This document shows positions 42,213-49,868 of a stretch of 49,868 bases of DNA, piece by piece (positions within the stretch are counted from its first letter, which is position 1; each line of letters begins with the position of its first letter). The DNA is taken from positions 1 to 49,868 of the forward strand of contig JABDEC010000006.1 in assembly GCA_013287265.1 (NCBI GenBank), in the 5' to 3' direction. This DNA is from Candidatus Babelota bacterium (lineage in GTDB: Bacteria; Babelota; Babeliae; Babelales; JABDEC01). Made by a program: the position numbers and the translations under genes. A model generated the notes under the pieces. That model made no database searches. It saw only the letters and a program-made list of their open reading frames with translations, and had not been told where the DNA came from.

Positions 42213-43325
42213 TTATTTTTTATTACAAATTTTTAACCACATACTATCAAGAATATTAACTACACTCACGTTATTTGCTGAATAATCAGAAACGTACGCT
42301 CTAGAAGAATTTGATGTTAAAGTAATATTTGAAGGTGAAGCACCAACAATTATTACAGGACAAAGAACTTTATTTGTACATGTGTCAATAATATTTACTG
42401 TTCCAATACCCGGAGTTAAATTTGTAAAATTTGGTCCAAGATAGAGCGTGTTATAATTTGTTACATATGCAAATCTTCCATCGCAAGTAATTGCAATTCC
42501 TGATGGCTGAGTTCCGACTTTAATTGTAGCGCTTATTGTATTGCTTGATAAATCTACAACACTTACTGTTGTCCCGACTGGAAAAAAATTATTACTACCA
42601 AAATTTGTTACATAAGCAAATTTACCATTTGGAGTTATAGCAATTTGAAATGGTCCTGAAAATCCTGCAATAGTACCAACAACTGTATTACTGCTTGTTT
42701 TTATAATGCTTATAGTTCCTGTTCCGGGGTTTCCATCAACGTAATTGATCACATAAACAAAAGAACCATCCGGCGTTATTGCTAAACTGGCAGGTGCAAG
42801 ACCTACAGTAATTGTACCAACAATTATATTGGTACTTAAATTCACAATGCTTACCGTTGTTCCATTTCCACTTCCTGCAATGGGACCACCATAATTATTA
42901 ACGTAAGCAAATTTACCATCTGGAGTTATTACAAAACCAGAAGGACCATCAAAGCCAGTAATAGTTCCAATAACATTATTAGTTGAAGTATCGATAATTG
43001 TTACCGTTGAACCGTTACTATTTGTAACATACGCTCTTGTGCCTGAAGCATTTATCGTAATTGTGTATGGTTGATTAAAACTTGGATCTGATATTGTTTT
43101 GATAACTGAATTAGTTTGCAGATTTATTACACTTACTGAGTCACCACCCGGAATCCCATCATTATTATTATTTGCGACATAAAGAAAACAATTATTTGGC
43201 GTAATAGCACTTCCTGCAGGAGTGTCGCCAACAGGAATTGTTGTAATTACACGATTTGGAGTAAAAGGAGTTAATTTAGAATTTAACAAAAATATGAAAG
43301 TTAAAAACAATTTAAAGATTTTCAT
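42213..43325 (-). CDS. Secreted seven-bladed YVTN/YncE-type beta-propeller
   Basis: 370 residues. Signal peptide of about 20 residues, then seven repeats of about 45 residues with the pattern P-x-x-x-A-I-T-P-D-G-x-F-A-Y-V-T-N followed by VSI(I/V)D-x-S-x-N-x-VxGTI. YVTN propellers occur in surface layer and periplasmic proteins and bind partners. Likely one unit with the barrel gene downstream. Ligand unknown. Confidence 0.88.
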   Translation of the reverse strand: MKIFKLFLTFIFLLNSKLTPFTPNRVITTIPVGDTPAGSAITPNNCFLYVANNNNDGIPGGDSVSVINLQTNSVIKTISDPSFNQPYTITINASGTRAYVTNSNGSTVTIIDTSTNNVIGTITGFDGPSGFVITPDGKFAYVNNYGGPIAGSGNGTTVSIVNLSTNIIVGTITVGLAPASLAITPDGSFVYVINYVDGNPGTGTISIIKTSSNTVVGTIAGFSGPFQIAITPNGKFAYVTNFGSNNFFPVGTTVSVVDLSSNTISATIKVGTQPSGIAITCDGRFAYVTNYNTLYLGPNFTNLTPGIGTVNIIDTCTNKVLCPVIIVGASPSNITLTSNSSRAYVSDYSANNVSVVNILDSMWLKICNKK

Positions 43326-43390
43326 TATTACCTACTTTTTAATTATTAAATAATAACAATAAAATCTTTAATCTTTTTGAAAGTCAAATT

Positions 43391-43690
43391 TTAAAGAATT
43401 TCTTTTTTATAAAATTTTCTATAAAAATAAATCAAAAGATCGCAAAAAGTTGGTCCAAGAGCTACCACAATGGGAAATAAGTAAATATTAGATTTGTAAG
43501 AAAAGTCGGCTACAACCATTAATATCGTTAAGGATAAAATATAAATAATTTTTTCATCAATTGTCCCGGATTTAAATTTAAATATAACATTGTTATCAAA
43601 ATACCGGAGACTAAAAAGAAGAAATATCCCAAAAATAGATGAGAAAATCATTAATAAAAAAAAGATAGGATTTAAAATTTCTGTATTCAT
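43391..43690 (-). CDS. Small integral membrane protein
   Basis: 99 residues with three membrane helices (9-29; 45-62; 66-85) and a basic C-terminus. GGGGTAATT precedes the ATG. No family recognised. Confidence 0.55.
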   Translation of the reverse strand: MNTEILNPIFFLLMIFSSIFGIFLLFSLRYFDNNVIFKFKSGTIDEKIIYILSLTILMVVADFSYKSNIYLFPIVVALGPTFCDLLIYFYRKFYKKEIL

Positions 43691-43841
43691 AATTACCCCT
43701 ATGTTTAAATGCGCCTACTACAATTTGAGTATATAATTATCCTTTTAATCGTCAAAATTAGTAAAATATCTATAATTTTAATATCTTTGACTTTAATTTA
43801 TTCGATTCTTTAATTTGATTTTATAAAAAAAAGGAGAAATA

Positions 43842-44675
43842 ATGTCGTATTTAAACATTGCAAGAGAAAATGGCAATGATGTACAAATTTATTTTAAAGA
43901 TTGGGGAAATGGTCAACCCATAATTTTTAGTCATGGATGGCCATTAGATTCAGATGCGTGGGAAGATCAGATGATTTTTTTATCTTCTAAAGGATATCGC
44001 TGCATCGCTCATGACAGACGTGGACACGGCAGATCAAGCCAGCCTTGGTCAGGTAATGATATGGAGACTTATGCTGAAGATCTTGCAAAACTCATTCAAC
44101 ACTTGAATTTAAAAAATATAGTGCTTGTTGGACATTCAACGGGCGGTGGGGAGGTTGCAAGATACCTTGGCCGATATGGAACAAAAAATGTTTCAAAAAT
44201 TGTTTTGATTGGATCAATAACTCCGCTAATGTTAAAAACAGAAAAAAATCCTGAAGGTACACCAAAAAAAGTTTTTGATGAAATGCGCGCAACTATACTT
44301 AAAGATAGAGCACAATATTTTAAAGATTTTTCAGCGCCTTTTTATGGAGCCAATAGAAAAGATTCTAATGCGTCTCAAGGTTTGAGAGATTCATTTTGGA
44401 AACAAGGAATGTTAGCGGGGCTTAATGCTGTGCATGATTGTATTAAAGCTTTTTCAGAAACTGATTTAACCGAAGATATTAAAAAAATTGATAAGCCAAC
44501 TTTAATCTTGCATGGTGATGATGACCAAATTGTGCCAATTAAAGACTCAGCATTAATTTCTGCAAAAATTATAAAAGGCGCAAAATTAAAAATTTATAAA
44601 GGTGCGCCGCATGGATTGTGTTCAACTTTAAAAGATGAAGTAAATAAAGATTTGTTAGATTTTATAAAAAGTTAA
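43842..44675 (+). CDS. Alpha/beta hydrolase, chloroperoxidase/esterase type
   Basis: 277 residues, no signal peptide. [32 protein letters not shown], nucleophile Ser99 in [13 protein letters not shown], acid in [10 protein letters not shown], His in GAPHGLC. These are hallmarks of the cofactor-free haloperoxidase/aryl esterase family. AAAAGGAGAAAT precedes the ATG. Natural substrate unknown. Noticeably closer to widespread free-living homologs than its neighbours, so recent gain is possible. Confidence 0.9.
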   Translation: MSYLNIARENGNDVQIYFKDWGNGQPIIFSHGWPLDSDAWEDQMIFLSSKGYRCIAHDRRGHGRSSQPWSGNDMETYAEDLAKLIQHLNLKNIVLVGHSTGGGEVARYLGRYGTKNVSKIVLIGSITPLMLKTEKNPEGTPKKVFDEMRATILKDRAQYFKDFSAPFYGANRKDSNASQGLRDSFWKQGMLAGLNAVHDCIKAFSETDLTEDIKKIDKPTLILHGDDDQIVPIKDSALISAKIIKGAKLKIYKGAPHGLCSTLKDEVNKDLLDFIKS

Positions 44676-44676
44676 A

Positions 44677-44922
44677 TTATCCGTTTTCTTTTTTCTTTAA
44701 AGCACCCTTTATCAACTTCATTTCGCATATTTCGGATTTAATTGCGTTAAATAACGTTTTATTTTCATTTTCAATATTGCCATCAAACTTTTTTATATTC
44801 TTGATATCGTGAAGCCCGATTAATTTAATTTTTGGGCGCCAAATAAATTTGGTCACCTTTACAATCCTCACGAAAAATAGAATGCCAAAAAAAGTAAATA
44901 AATAATTAAGAATAACGTCCAT
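44677..44922 (-). CDS. Small single-pass membrane protein
   Basis: 81 residues from the ATG at 44922, with AGGGGAATC upstream. One membrane helix (5-22) and a basic cytoplasmic-looking tail ending GALKKKENG. No family recognised. Confidence 0.5.
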   Translation of the reverse strand: MDVILNYLFTFFGILFFVRIVKVTKFIWRPKIKLIGLHDIKNIKKFDGNIENENKTLFNAIKSEICEMKLIKGALKKKENG

Positions 44923-45012
44923 GATTCCCCTATACAATCTATTGTTTTATCTAAATTATATATTTGAAAATTTTTGTCAACTATAAAATAGAATTTATTT
45001 ATTTAATGATTT

Positions 45013-45351
45013 TTATCTATGACTTTGATCTCTGATATATTCTCTATTGACTCGATTCATGTTAACGATTGTACCAATTCCTTGAAATTTTCTTTTTAAG
45101 AAACAATCAATTTCTAGGACAGTATATAAACTATTCAAATAAAAAGTTATCAAATGGAATTTTTTTCCTCCATTCCACACTTCTTCTTCAGGCATCGGAT
45201 TGCCAATGTGAAGAACATGATTTTTAGAAGTGAGCTCTAAAACAGTATCTCTTAATGCCTCGTTATCAAAAAATAATTTGACTTTATTAAACATTGAAAA
45301 AGCATTATTGCATAAAAAAATTAAAGAAAATAATAAAAATTTATTTTTCAT
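45013..45351 (-). CDS. Secreted hypothetical protein
   Basis: 112 residues from the ATG at 45351 (TGGAGCTAATT upstream). Signal peptide MKNKFLLFSLIFLCNNAFS followed by MFNKVK. Mature part mixed, ends very basic (REYIRDQSHR). No family recognised. Confidence 0.55.
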   Translation of the reverse strand: MKNKFLLFSLIFLCNNAFSMFNKVKLFFDNEALRDTVLELTSKNHVLHIGNPMPEEEVWNGGKKFHLITFYLNSLYTVLEIDCFLKRKFQGIGTIVNMNRVNREYIRDQSHR

Positions 45352-45522
45352 AATTAGCTCCATTTAAAAAATAAGTAGGATATTAATTATTATATATTCT
45401 TAATTCTATTTGTCAAAGAGATAACACCCTGATTTTAAGGAACATTCTTTAATCTTTTGTGTAAAGATTCTATAATTGAAAATTGTAAATTTTCAGGTAT
45501 TTTTACATCAAAAAGGTTATAA

Positions 45523-45870
45523 ATGAAGAAAAAAATTTTATTATTTATCATATTTTTGAATTTAACCCATTTAACATCAAATCCTGATTGCAAAAATCGA
45601 AATTGGTGGGCTCAAGCTGAACTTCTTTATTGGTCATCAAAAAAAAATAACAACTACATACCTTTTGCAACATCTGCAAAAAGGGTGGATACGAAAGCAA
45701 AAACTACCCGTCTACGCCAGAAGAAGGCTTCTTCGGGCACAGAAGTGAAAATAAAGCTCAAAACAAAAGAGGGAAATAAAAAAGGCTCGTATTTAATTTA
45801 CGAGCCTGAATATTTTACGAAACAGCAAAAAATGTTAGAGAAACATAATTTGTGTTGTATAATCAATTAA
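45523..45870 (+). pseudogene. Truncated porin start joined to a repeat
   Basis: 115-residue frame. Residues 1-52 are a signal peptide plus NWWAQAELLYWSSKKNNNYI, which matches the N-terminus of Lpg1974/MOMP-like outer-membrane proteins. The barrel is missing. The frame then enters a GC-rich palindrome (about 45705-45745) and the 63-base terminator module shared with 49089-49151. Best read as a porin gene cut short by a rearrangement. AAAAGGTTATAA still precedes the ATG, so a short peptide may be made. Confidence 0.6.
45746..45808 (-). terminator. Shared 63-base module with terminator, copy 1
   Basis: Minus-strand hairpin GGCTCGTA/TACGAGCC followed by a T tract, ending the 45835-46284 gene. 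The whole 63 bases recur at 49089-49151 with two mismatches. Confidence 0.82.
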
Positions 45871-46284
45871 TTCTTTTGCATCTAATTCGCTTTTTATTTT
45901 ACTAAAAATTAGTTCTGCCATTTGTTTATAATATTGCAATTTTTCATCAGCACTTAAAAAACATAACAATGACAACATAAATGTTCTGGCTTCAACACTT
46001 GTTTTATCTTTTATTGAATCTTTATATGCTTTTAATTTATTTGAAATTTCCGGAGTTAATCCTTCTTTATTAACTTCTTTCTGAAGTGCATACATAAAAA
46101 TCATATAATTTAAAATTTCTTTTTTATCACTTAATTTAAATTTACTAAATTTTTCTCCACTTATCGATTTCTTATTTCTTTCACAATGTTCCCGTTGCAT
46201 TCTTTCTACAACATCCGTTGCATTAGCATTAAAATTAATAATTGTTAATATAAAAATTAGCGAACTTATAAATATTTTTTTCAT
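45835..46284 (-). CDS. Secreted hypothetical protein behind a poly-G promoter
   Basis: 149 residues. Signal peptide MKKIFISSLIFILTIINFNANA; helical mature protein with two Cys. AAAAAAGGAATGTT precedes the ATG. The promoter 60-90 bases upstream has a ten-base C run (G on the plus strand) as most of its spacer, so expression is probably switchable. No family recognised. Confidence 0.6.
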   Translation of the reverse strand: MKKIFISSLIFILTIINFNANATDVVERMQREHCERNKKSISGEKFSKFKLSDKKEILNYMIFMYALQKEVNKEGLTPEISNKLKAYKDSIKDKTSVEARTFMLSLLCFLSADEKLQYYKQMAELIFSKIKSELDAKELIDYTTQIMFL

Positions 46285-46341
46285 AACATTCCTTTTTTAA
46301 AAAGTACTTCTAAATAAACATTATTTAGTATTTCTATTCTA

Positions 46342-46371
46342 ACTGTAACAAACTGGGGGGGGGGATTTCAA
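46342..46371 (-). promoter_or_regulatory. Candidate phase-variable promoter with homopolymer spacer
   Basis: Minus strand TTGAAA (46371-46366), 18-base spacer containing ten C (plus strand G, 46355-46364), TACAGT (46347-46342), then TAGAAT. The TACxxT-TAGAAT layout is the same as in the 15-16 kb promoters. Confidence 0.6.
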
Positions 46372-46709
46372 GGGTTTTAAGAAAATTGCATTTTGAACCT
46401 GAAAATAGCTTATTTTTTAGAAATTCTTAGAATATAAAAAAGACATTTTTTTAAAGAATAACACTATGATCGATACAATTGTTAATTCAGCAAGTGATAA
46501 TTCATTTTATTTTATAATAGACGTTTGAAAATTAATCCTTTAAGAATTTTTATGCAATGGCTGTGCCAGGCGAAGCTGCAAAAACAGCAAAGACTGGCGG
46601 ACCCTAATAAACGCATTCCGTAACCATGAAATTGAGTTTACCATAACTCTAAACCACATTCAAACGGTGATTTCAGAGTTGAAGATTGAAATGAAAAATA
46701 ATTAATTTT
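46372..46709. other. Intergenic region with GC-rich palindrome
   Basis: No gene seen. A GC-rich stretch at about 46550-46605 can fold as nested stems: CCAG (46566-46569) with CTGG, and GCTG/CAGC around AAAAA inside. It resembles the element next to tRNA-Phe in layout, not in exact sequence. Confidence 0.35.
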
Positions 46710-48524
46710 TTATAATGTAAAATCGCCGTAATTAAAATATCTGTTGTATAAGGATTTTATGCCTTTAACAATTTTATCGTTCATTTCTGCATTAGCTTTA
46801 GATTTGTTAATTTCGGCTTTAGCTCTTAAATAAAACGCTAAAGATATAATTGATGTTACAATCCAAGGATATGATTTTCTTAGAGTTCGATTATTGAGAA
46901 TTTGATCCATTTTCCATTTTGGTTGTTCACCTTTAAGAAGCAATTCTTTATTCTTAACGAAAAAATTCAAATATTTAGAATTTTCAAAATAATCTAAATG
47001 GATAATTTCATAATCATTATTATTATAAAATCTGAATAAATAATATTGATAATTATATTCAAAAAATAAATTAAATTTACTAGTAAATATTAATCTGGAT
47101 TTGTTTTGGTCAATTTTTAATTTGGGCCAATATGAGATATCATCATTAATAAATAAAATAACGTTATTGAATGTAAAATAACACGTTTTAAGATCATTTT
47201 GATTTTGACCAAATATTTCTGCTAAAACAGAAGTATCAATATCATAAGTTTGATCTTGATTTTTTAAATAAATATTATCAAATAAAAATATCTTTTTAGA
47301 ATTAAGTTGTGCAGTTTTTTCAAATTTTTCAATTAATTCTAAAGCGAAAATTGTTGGTATTAATTGATTTTCTGATGGAGTGAGATCATTATCTAAAGTT
47401 ACTTCTTGAATATAATGACAGGAATTACCCCGCATGCCAGAGATTAAACTTTGATTTTTATTTAAATATAAATTTAATAAAACTTTTGGCGATTCTAATA
47501 AATAATTAGAAGGCTTATCTTTCGCGCTTAATAAATCAGCGCTGGTAGTTTTGTCATTAATTACGAAAAGATAGTTTTCAACACCGAGATAAGTAAGCTC
47601 AGTTGTATTTGCCAATCTTACTGCTACTAAATTATTTATATTATAATTATTGTTGATGGTAACATTTAATGCCAAATCTTTAAATGTCTGAGGTTCATTA
47701 TTTTTAATTTTCTCTAATGCTTCAAAAATTGTTGAATAATCAGTAACAATATAATTCACATCATCCAACCCTTCAGCGAAAATTGGAAATGAAAATTTCT
47801 GATTTTTAAATATTGAATCAGCCATTTTTCCGCCGGCAAAACACGATGTATAATAAAATGTATGTGTTTTTATATTGTTTTCTAGTAAATTTAATAAATC
47901 TTTAAATGCTTCTTCTGTAATACCAACAGTCTGATAAATAGTTGAACCATGCCCCGAAAAATAGATATTCCATTCAATATCATTTGTTTCTGATTTTGTT
48001 TTAAATAATTCTTTTAATAGAGCAATAAACCTATTGGATTTTATCTGTAATCCGTAAGGAAAGATTTCATAGTACTTTTTAATAACTTCTTTTTTTGCCT
48101 TTGCTAATTTAGATTTATTCACAGAAAAATCGGGTTTTATTGATTGAAATTTAGTCAAATTAAAACCTAGATTGCCTTTTATTTGTTGGGCATATTCATC
48201 AGGAATTAATAATAAAAAATCATCATTCTTATAAAGATTCCAACCTAACATTAATTGTTCATGATCAACGTTAACGCTAAAAAAAACTGGATCAAATGTG
48301 ATATTTTTTAAATTTTCCCATACAGTCAAATCTGTTAAGATTGGAGCTTTTTTAGATTTAAGCAAATAAAACAATTCCTGAGTTACTGCATCATAACCAG
48401 AATTTTCTTGCATTGGCAAATCAAGAACGATTGCCAAATTTCTTTGGGAACTAAATTCCACTTCTGAATAAGACGAAAAAGTTGAAAGAATAATACAGAT
48501 TGAAATAAATAGCCTGATAAGCAT
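46710..48524 (-). CDS. Secreted caspase-fold-like cysteine protease with C-terminal membrane helix
   Basis: 604 residues. Signal peptide of about 20 residues ending SYS. Residues 186-232 carry WNIYFSGHGSTIYQTVG and FYYTSCFAGGKM: a His (H192) in SGHG and a Cys (C228) in TSCFAGG, the dyad layout of clan CD proteases (caspases, gingipains, clostripain, metacaspases). The spacing of 36 residues fits that fold. The rest is large and unrecognised. A membrane helix at about 552-566 (PWIVTSIISLAFYL) precedes a charged tail. The family is not one I can name; activity is inferred. Confidence 0.62.
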   Translation of the reverse strand: MLIRLFISICIILSTFSSYSEVEFSSQRNLAIVLDLPMQENSGYDAVTQELFYLLKSKKAPILTDLTVWENLKNITFDPVFFSVNVDHEQLMLGWNLYKNDDFLLLIPDEYAQQIKGNLGFNLTKFQSIKPDFSVNKSKLAKAKKEVIKKYYEIFPYGLQIKSNRFIALLKELFKTKSETNDIEWNIYFSGHGSTIYQTVGITEEAFKDLLNLLENNIKTHTFYYTSCFAGGKMADSIFKNQKFSFPIFAEGLDDVNYIVTDYSTIFEALEKIKNNEPQTFKDLALNVTINNNYNINNLVAVRLANTTELTYLGVENYLFVINDKTTSADLLSAKDKPSNYLLESPKVLLNLYLNKNQSLISGMRGNSCHYIQEVTLDNDLTPSENQLIPTIFALELIEKFEKTAQLNSKKIFLFDNIYLKNQDQTYDIDTSVLAEIFGQNQNDLKTCYFTFNNVILFINDDISYWPKLKIDQNKSRLIFTSKFNLFFEYNYQYYLFRFYNNNDYEIIHLDYFENSKYLNFFVKNKELLLKGEQPKWKMDQILNNRTLRKSYPWIVTSIISLAFYLRAKAEINKSKANAEMNDKIVKGIKSLYNRYFNYGDFTL

Positions 48525-49088
48525 TTAAAACTCCATTTATATATATCTTTTAATGATACATAAAGCGTTAAAATTGTCTATATACGAAGACTAGGATTAT
48601 TTTTTGAAGATTTTAATAATTTCTTGCAATTAAAAATAAATTACATATATTAACCTCTGAATTATTCAATTTTTCAAAAAGGATTACAAATGAAACGAAT
48701 AAAATTAATCAGGCTCATGCGCTTGAATTGCCCGAATGGGTATTCGTTTATTTGTGGTATCAAACCTCATATCAACGAATCAGAATTACTCACGCAGTAA
48801 ATTCTGAAATTCAAGCAAAATCAAATTTAATAGTTAATTTTTAATATTTCCTGTCCGCCATAGCTCATTGCAAAGTATATTTTGCTTGCCGTGTAGTTGC
48901 GACGGCTGGATGCCAAATAAATTGGCAAATCAATATGATCTTCGAAAAGAGGATAGATAAAGTTGAAAAGAAATCGTGTTTTAATAAATCAAGTGAAAGT
49001 TAATTTGTCTTTTGATGATAAAAGAAAGTTAGCAGCTTTTTTTGTAATATTTGCACAAATAGAAAAAAGAGTTGATGCAAAAAAGAAA
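48525..49088. other. Intergenic region with decayed coding fragments
   Basis: No intact gene. A frame open from about 48608 to 48844 reads LELPEWVFVYLWYQTSYQRI and onward to NLIVNF before a stop, coding-like but without a start in place. It includes GCCCGAATGGG (48730-48740), also found beside tRNA-Phe. A GC-rich palindrome-like stretch lies at 48852-48916. From 48963 a short frame reads into the shared terminator module. Confidence 0.35.
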
Positions 49089-49151
49089 GTAAAAATAAAA
49101 CTCAAAACAAAAGAGGGAAATAAAAAAGGCTCGTATTTAATTTACGAGCCT
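49089..49151 (-). terminator. Shared 63-base module with terminator, copy 2
   Basis: Same hairpin GGCTCGTA/TACGAGCC (49128-49150) with six T on the minus strand, ending the 49162-49536 gene. 61 of 63 bases match copy 1. Confidence 0.82.
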
Positions 49152-49161
49152 AATCATTTTA

Positions 49162-49536
49162 TTATTGAACTTTTACGTAGCAAGTGCATGTTCCATTACA
49201 AACACAATTTTCAATATCTAATGAATAAATATTTTTTGATATTATTATGTCTTGAGGATTTTGAAAATATTCACAGATTTCATTTGATTGATCTGGATTT
49301 GGAGCCTTATCTAATGGTTGAAGAATCATACGGTTTTTATTTAAAGGAATTCTAAATTTCAAACTATTTTTTGAATTGATAGTTTTGTAGATTTCTTCTC
49401 TGTCATTAATATCTGTTGATACAAAAACCACTTCTTGAGATACTGGCAAATTATTAATGATTGACATTTCTCTTTCAGATTGAGACTGAATTAAATTTAT
49501 TGATAAAAGTGATAAAACTAATAATAACTTCTTCAT
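49162..49536 (-). CDS. Secreted hypothetical protein with Cys-rich end
   Basis: 124 residues. Signal peptide MKKLLLVLSLLSINLIQS, then SIINNLPVSQEVVFVSTDIN, a beta-like domain slightly recalling the NETDV proteins (I-I-N-x-x-x-V), and a C-terminal CVCNGTCTCYVKV. AAAGGAAATTTT precedes the ATG. No family recognised. Confidence 0.58.
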   Translation of the reverse strand: MKKLLLVLSLLSINLIQSQSEREMSIINNLPVSQEVVFVSTDINDREEIYKTINSKNSLKFRIPLNKNRMILQPLDKAPNPDQSNEICEYFQNPQDIIISKNIYSLDIENCVCNGTCTCYVKVQ

Positions 49537-49546
49537 AAAATTTCCT

Positions 49547-49868
49547 TTAAATTACTTTACAATATTTGAAAGCTAATTCATCATTTTTAGCGCATATTCC
49601 TTGTTTATAGAAAAAATCTGAAGATGCATAGCCGCATTTTTCGCCAACTTCTTTGTTTTCGCAAGCTCCAATAATTTGTTCAAAGTCTGCAAAAGTTATT
49701 GATATTCCGTAACCACGTTTCAAGTTCCATTCCATAACTTTTCTCATAAAATCCAAATCATTTGCAGGTAGATAAATTGGCAGATTAGCTTGATCTCCTT
49801 TTTTTAAATGTATAATAAATGCACCCGAATCATTTTTATAAACAAATGCAAATTCTGATAAACCTTCT
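49547..49868 (-). CDS. Hypothetical protein, 5' end outside window
   Basis: At least 106 residues; the frame is open to the window edge, so the internal ATG at 49756 is not the true start. Reads GLSEFAFVYKNDSGAFIIHL at the edge, then EWNLKRGYGISITFADFEQI, and ends with four Cys (ACENK, KCGY, ICAK, YCKV). Lies 11 bases upstream of the 49162 gene on the same strand, likely one unit. No family recognised. Confidence 0.55.
   Translation of the reverse strand, partial: EGLSEFAFVYKNDSGAFIIHLKKGDQANLPIYLPANDLDFMRKVMEWNLKRGYGISITFADFEQIIGACENKEVGEKCGYASSDFFYKQGICAKNDELAFKYCKVI

Noticed and set aside
42213-43325. Regular repeats that could be read as a DNA repeat array or CRISPR
   Set aside because: They are about 45-residue protein repeats (YVTN propeller blades), with no constant DNA repeat.
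43842-44675. Possible dehalogenase for detoxification island
   Set aside because: Only the hydrolase fold is visible; no neighbouring catabolic genes support such a pathway.
48963-49355. Open frame of 130 codons on the plus strand
   Set aside because: Starts with TTG, runs through a minus-strand terminator and antisense to the well-supported 49162-49536 gene.
1-49868. Prophage, integrase, transposase, toxin-antitoxin or restriction system
   Set aside because: Looked for on both strands; none of their hallmark motifs seen.

Overview
The window is a strongly AT-rich piece of bacterial chromosome. Housekeeping genes alternate with long runs of small secreted proteins. I think it comes from an obligate host-associated bacterium of the Candidatus Dependentiae (TM6, Babeliae) type, or something with a similar lifestyle. 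The reasons are: twin Cys-rich outer-membrane barrel proteins, a remnant of an ATP/ADP (NTT/Tlc-type) nucleotide translocase, a secreted ankyrin protein, many signal peptides of the form MKK...(G/S/A)M or MKK...xC, and many decayed gene fragments. The taxonomic call is inference from gene content. No 16S rRNA is present.

Layout. 1-1556: 5' part of ftsK (minus). 2.0-5.5 kb: two tandem paralogous outer-membrane barrel genes, each with its own terminator. 5.6-12.0 kb: minus-strand housekeeping run acpP, gltX, a TPR membrane protein, rpmF, dprA, gyrA. 12.6-14.4 kb: lepA. 14.4-17.8 kb: an island of small secreted proteins on the minus strand, including four related beta-rich proteins, several behind a recurring TTGmCy/TACAAT-type promoter. 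17.9-20.0 kb: galU, pheS and tRNA-Phe. 20.0-23.4 kb: a second island with two disulfide-rich peptides (one unlisted 54-residue gene; one with an AUA codon where its start should be), a TPR protein, a PLD-family protein and a tandem pair of cyanovirin-N-like lectins. 23.4-26.4 kb: prfA, rpmE, deaD. 26.6-31.5 kb: secreted hypotheticals, an ABC-2 exporter pair and a prohibitin-like protein. 31.5-38.3 kb: secreted P-loop kinase, a chimeric ORF, small Cys-tail paralogs with a decayed third copy, an ankyrin protein ending in a CaaX box, a hydrolase, a frameshifted membrane gene, the translocase remnant and an M48 protease. 38.4-44.9 kb: TPR protein, lipoprotein FMN reductase, beta-carbonic anhydrase, DUF2059-thioredoxin fusion, small OM barrel, seven-bladed beta-propeller, alpha/beta hydrolase. 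45.0-49.9 kb: a truncated porin, a secreted protein whose promoter spacer is a run of ten G, a large caspase-fold-like secreted protease, and shared terminator modules.

How it fits together. The core genes look ordinary for a reduced genome. The accessory genes are almost all predicted to leave the cytoplasm. Several have features that make most sense outside the bacterium or in a eukaryotic host: glycan-binding CVNH folds, disulfide-rich peptides, a prenylation motif, a caspase-like His/Cys dyad and exported kinases. Duplication and decay is a clear theme: repeated 3' ends, half genes, frameshifts and GC-rich palindromes between genes. I saw no rRNA, CRISPR array, integrase, transposase or prophage.
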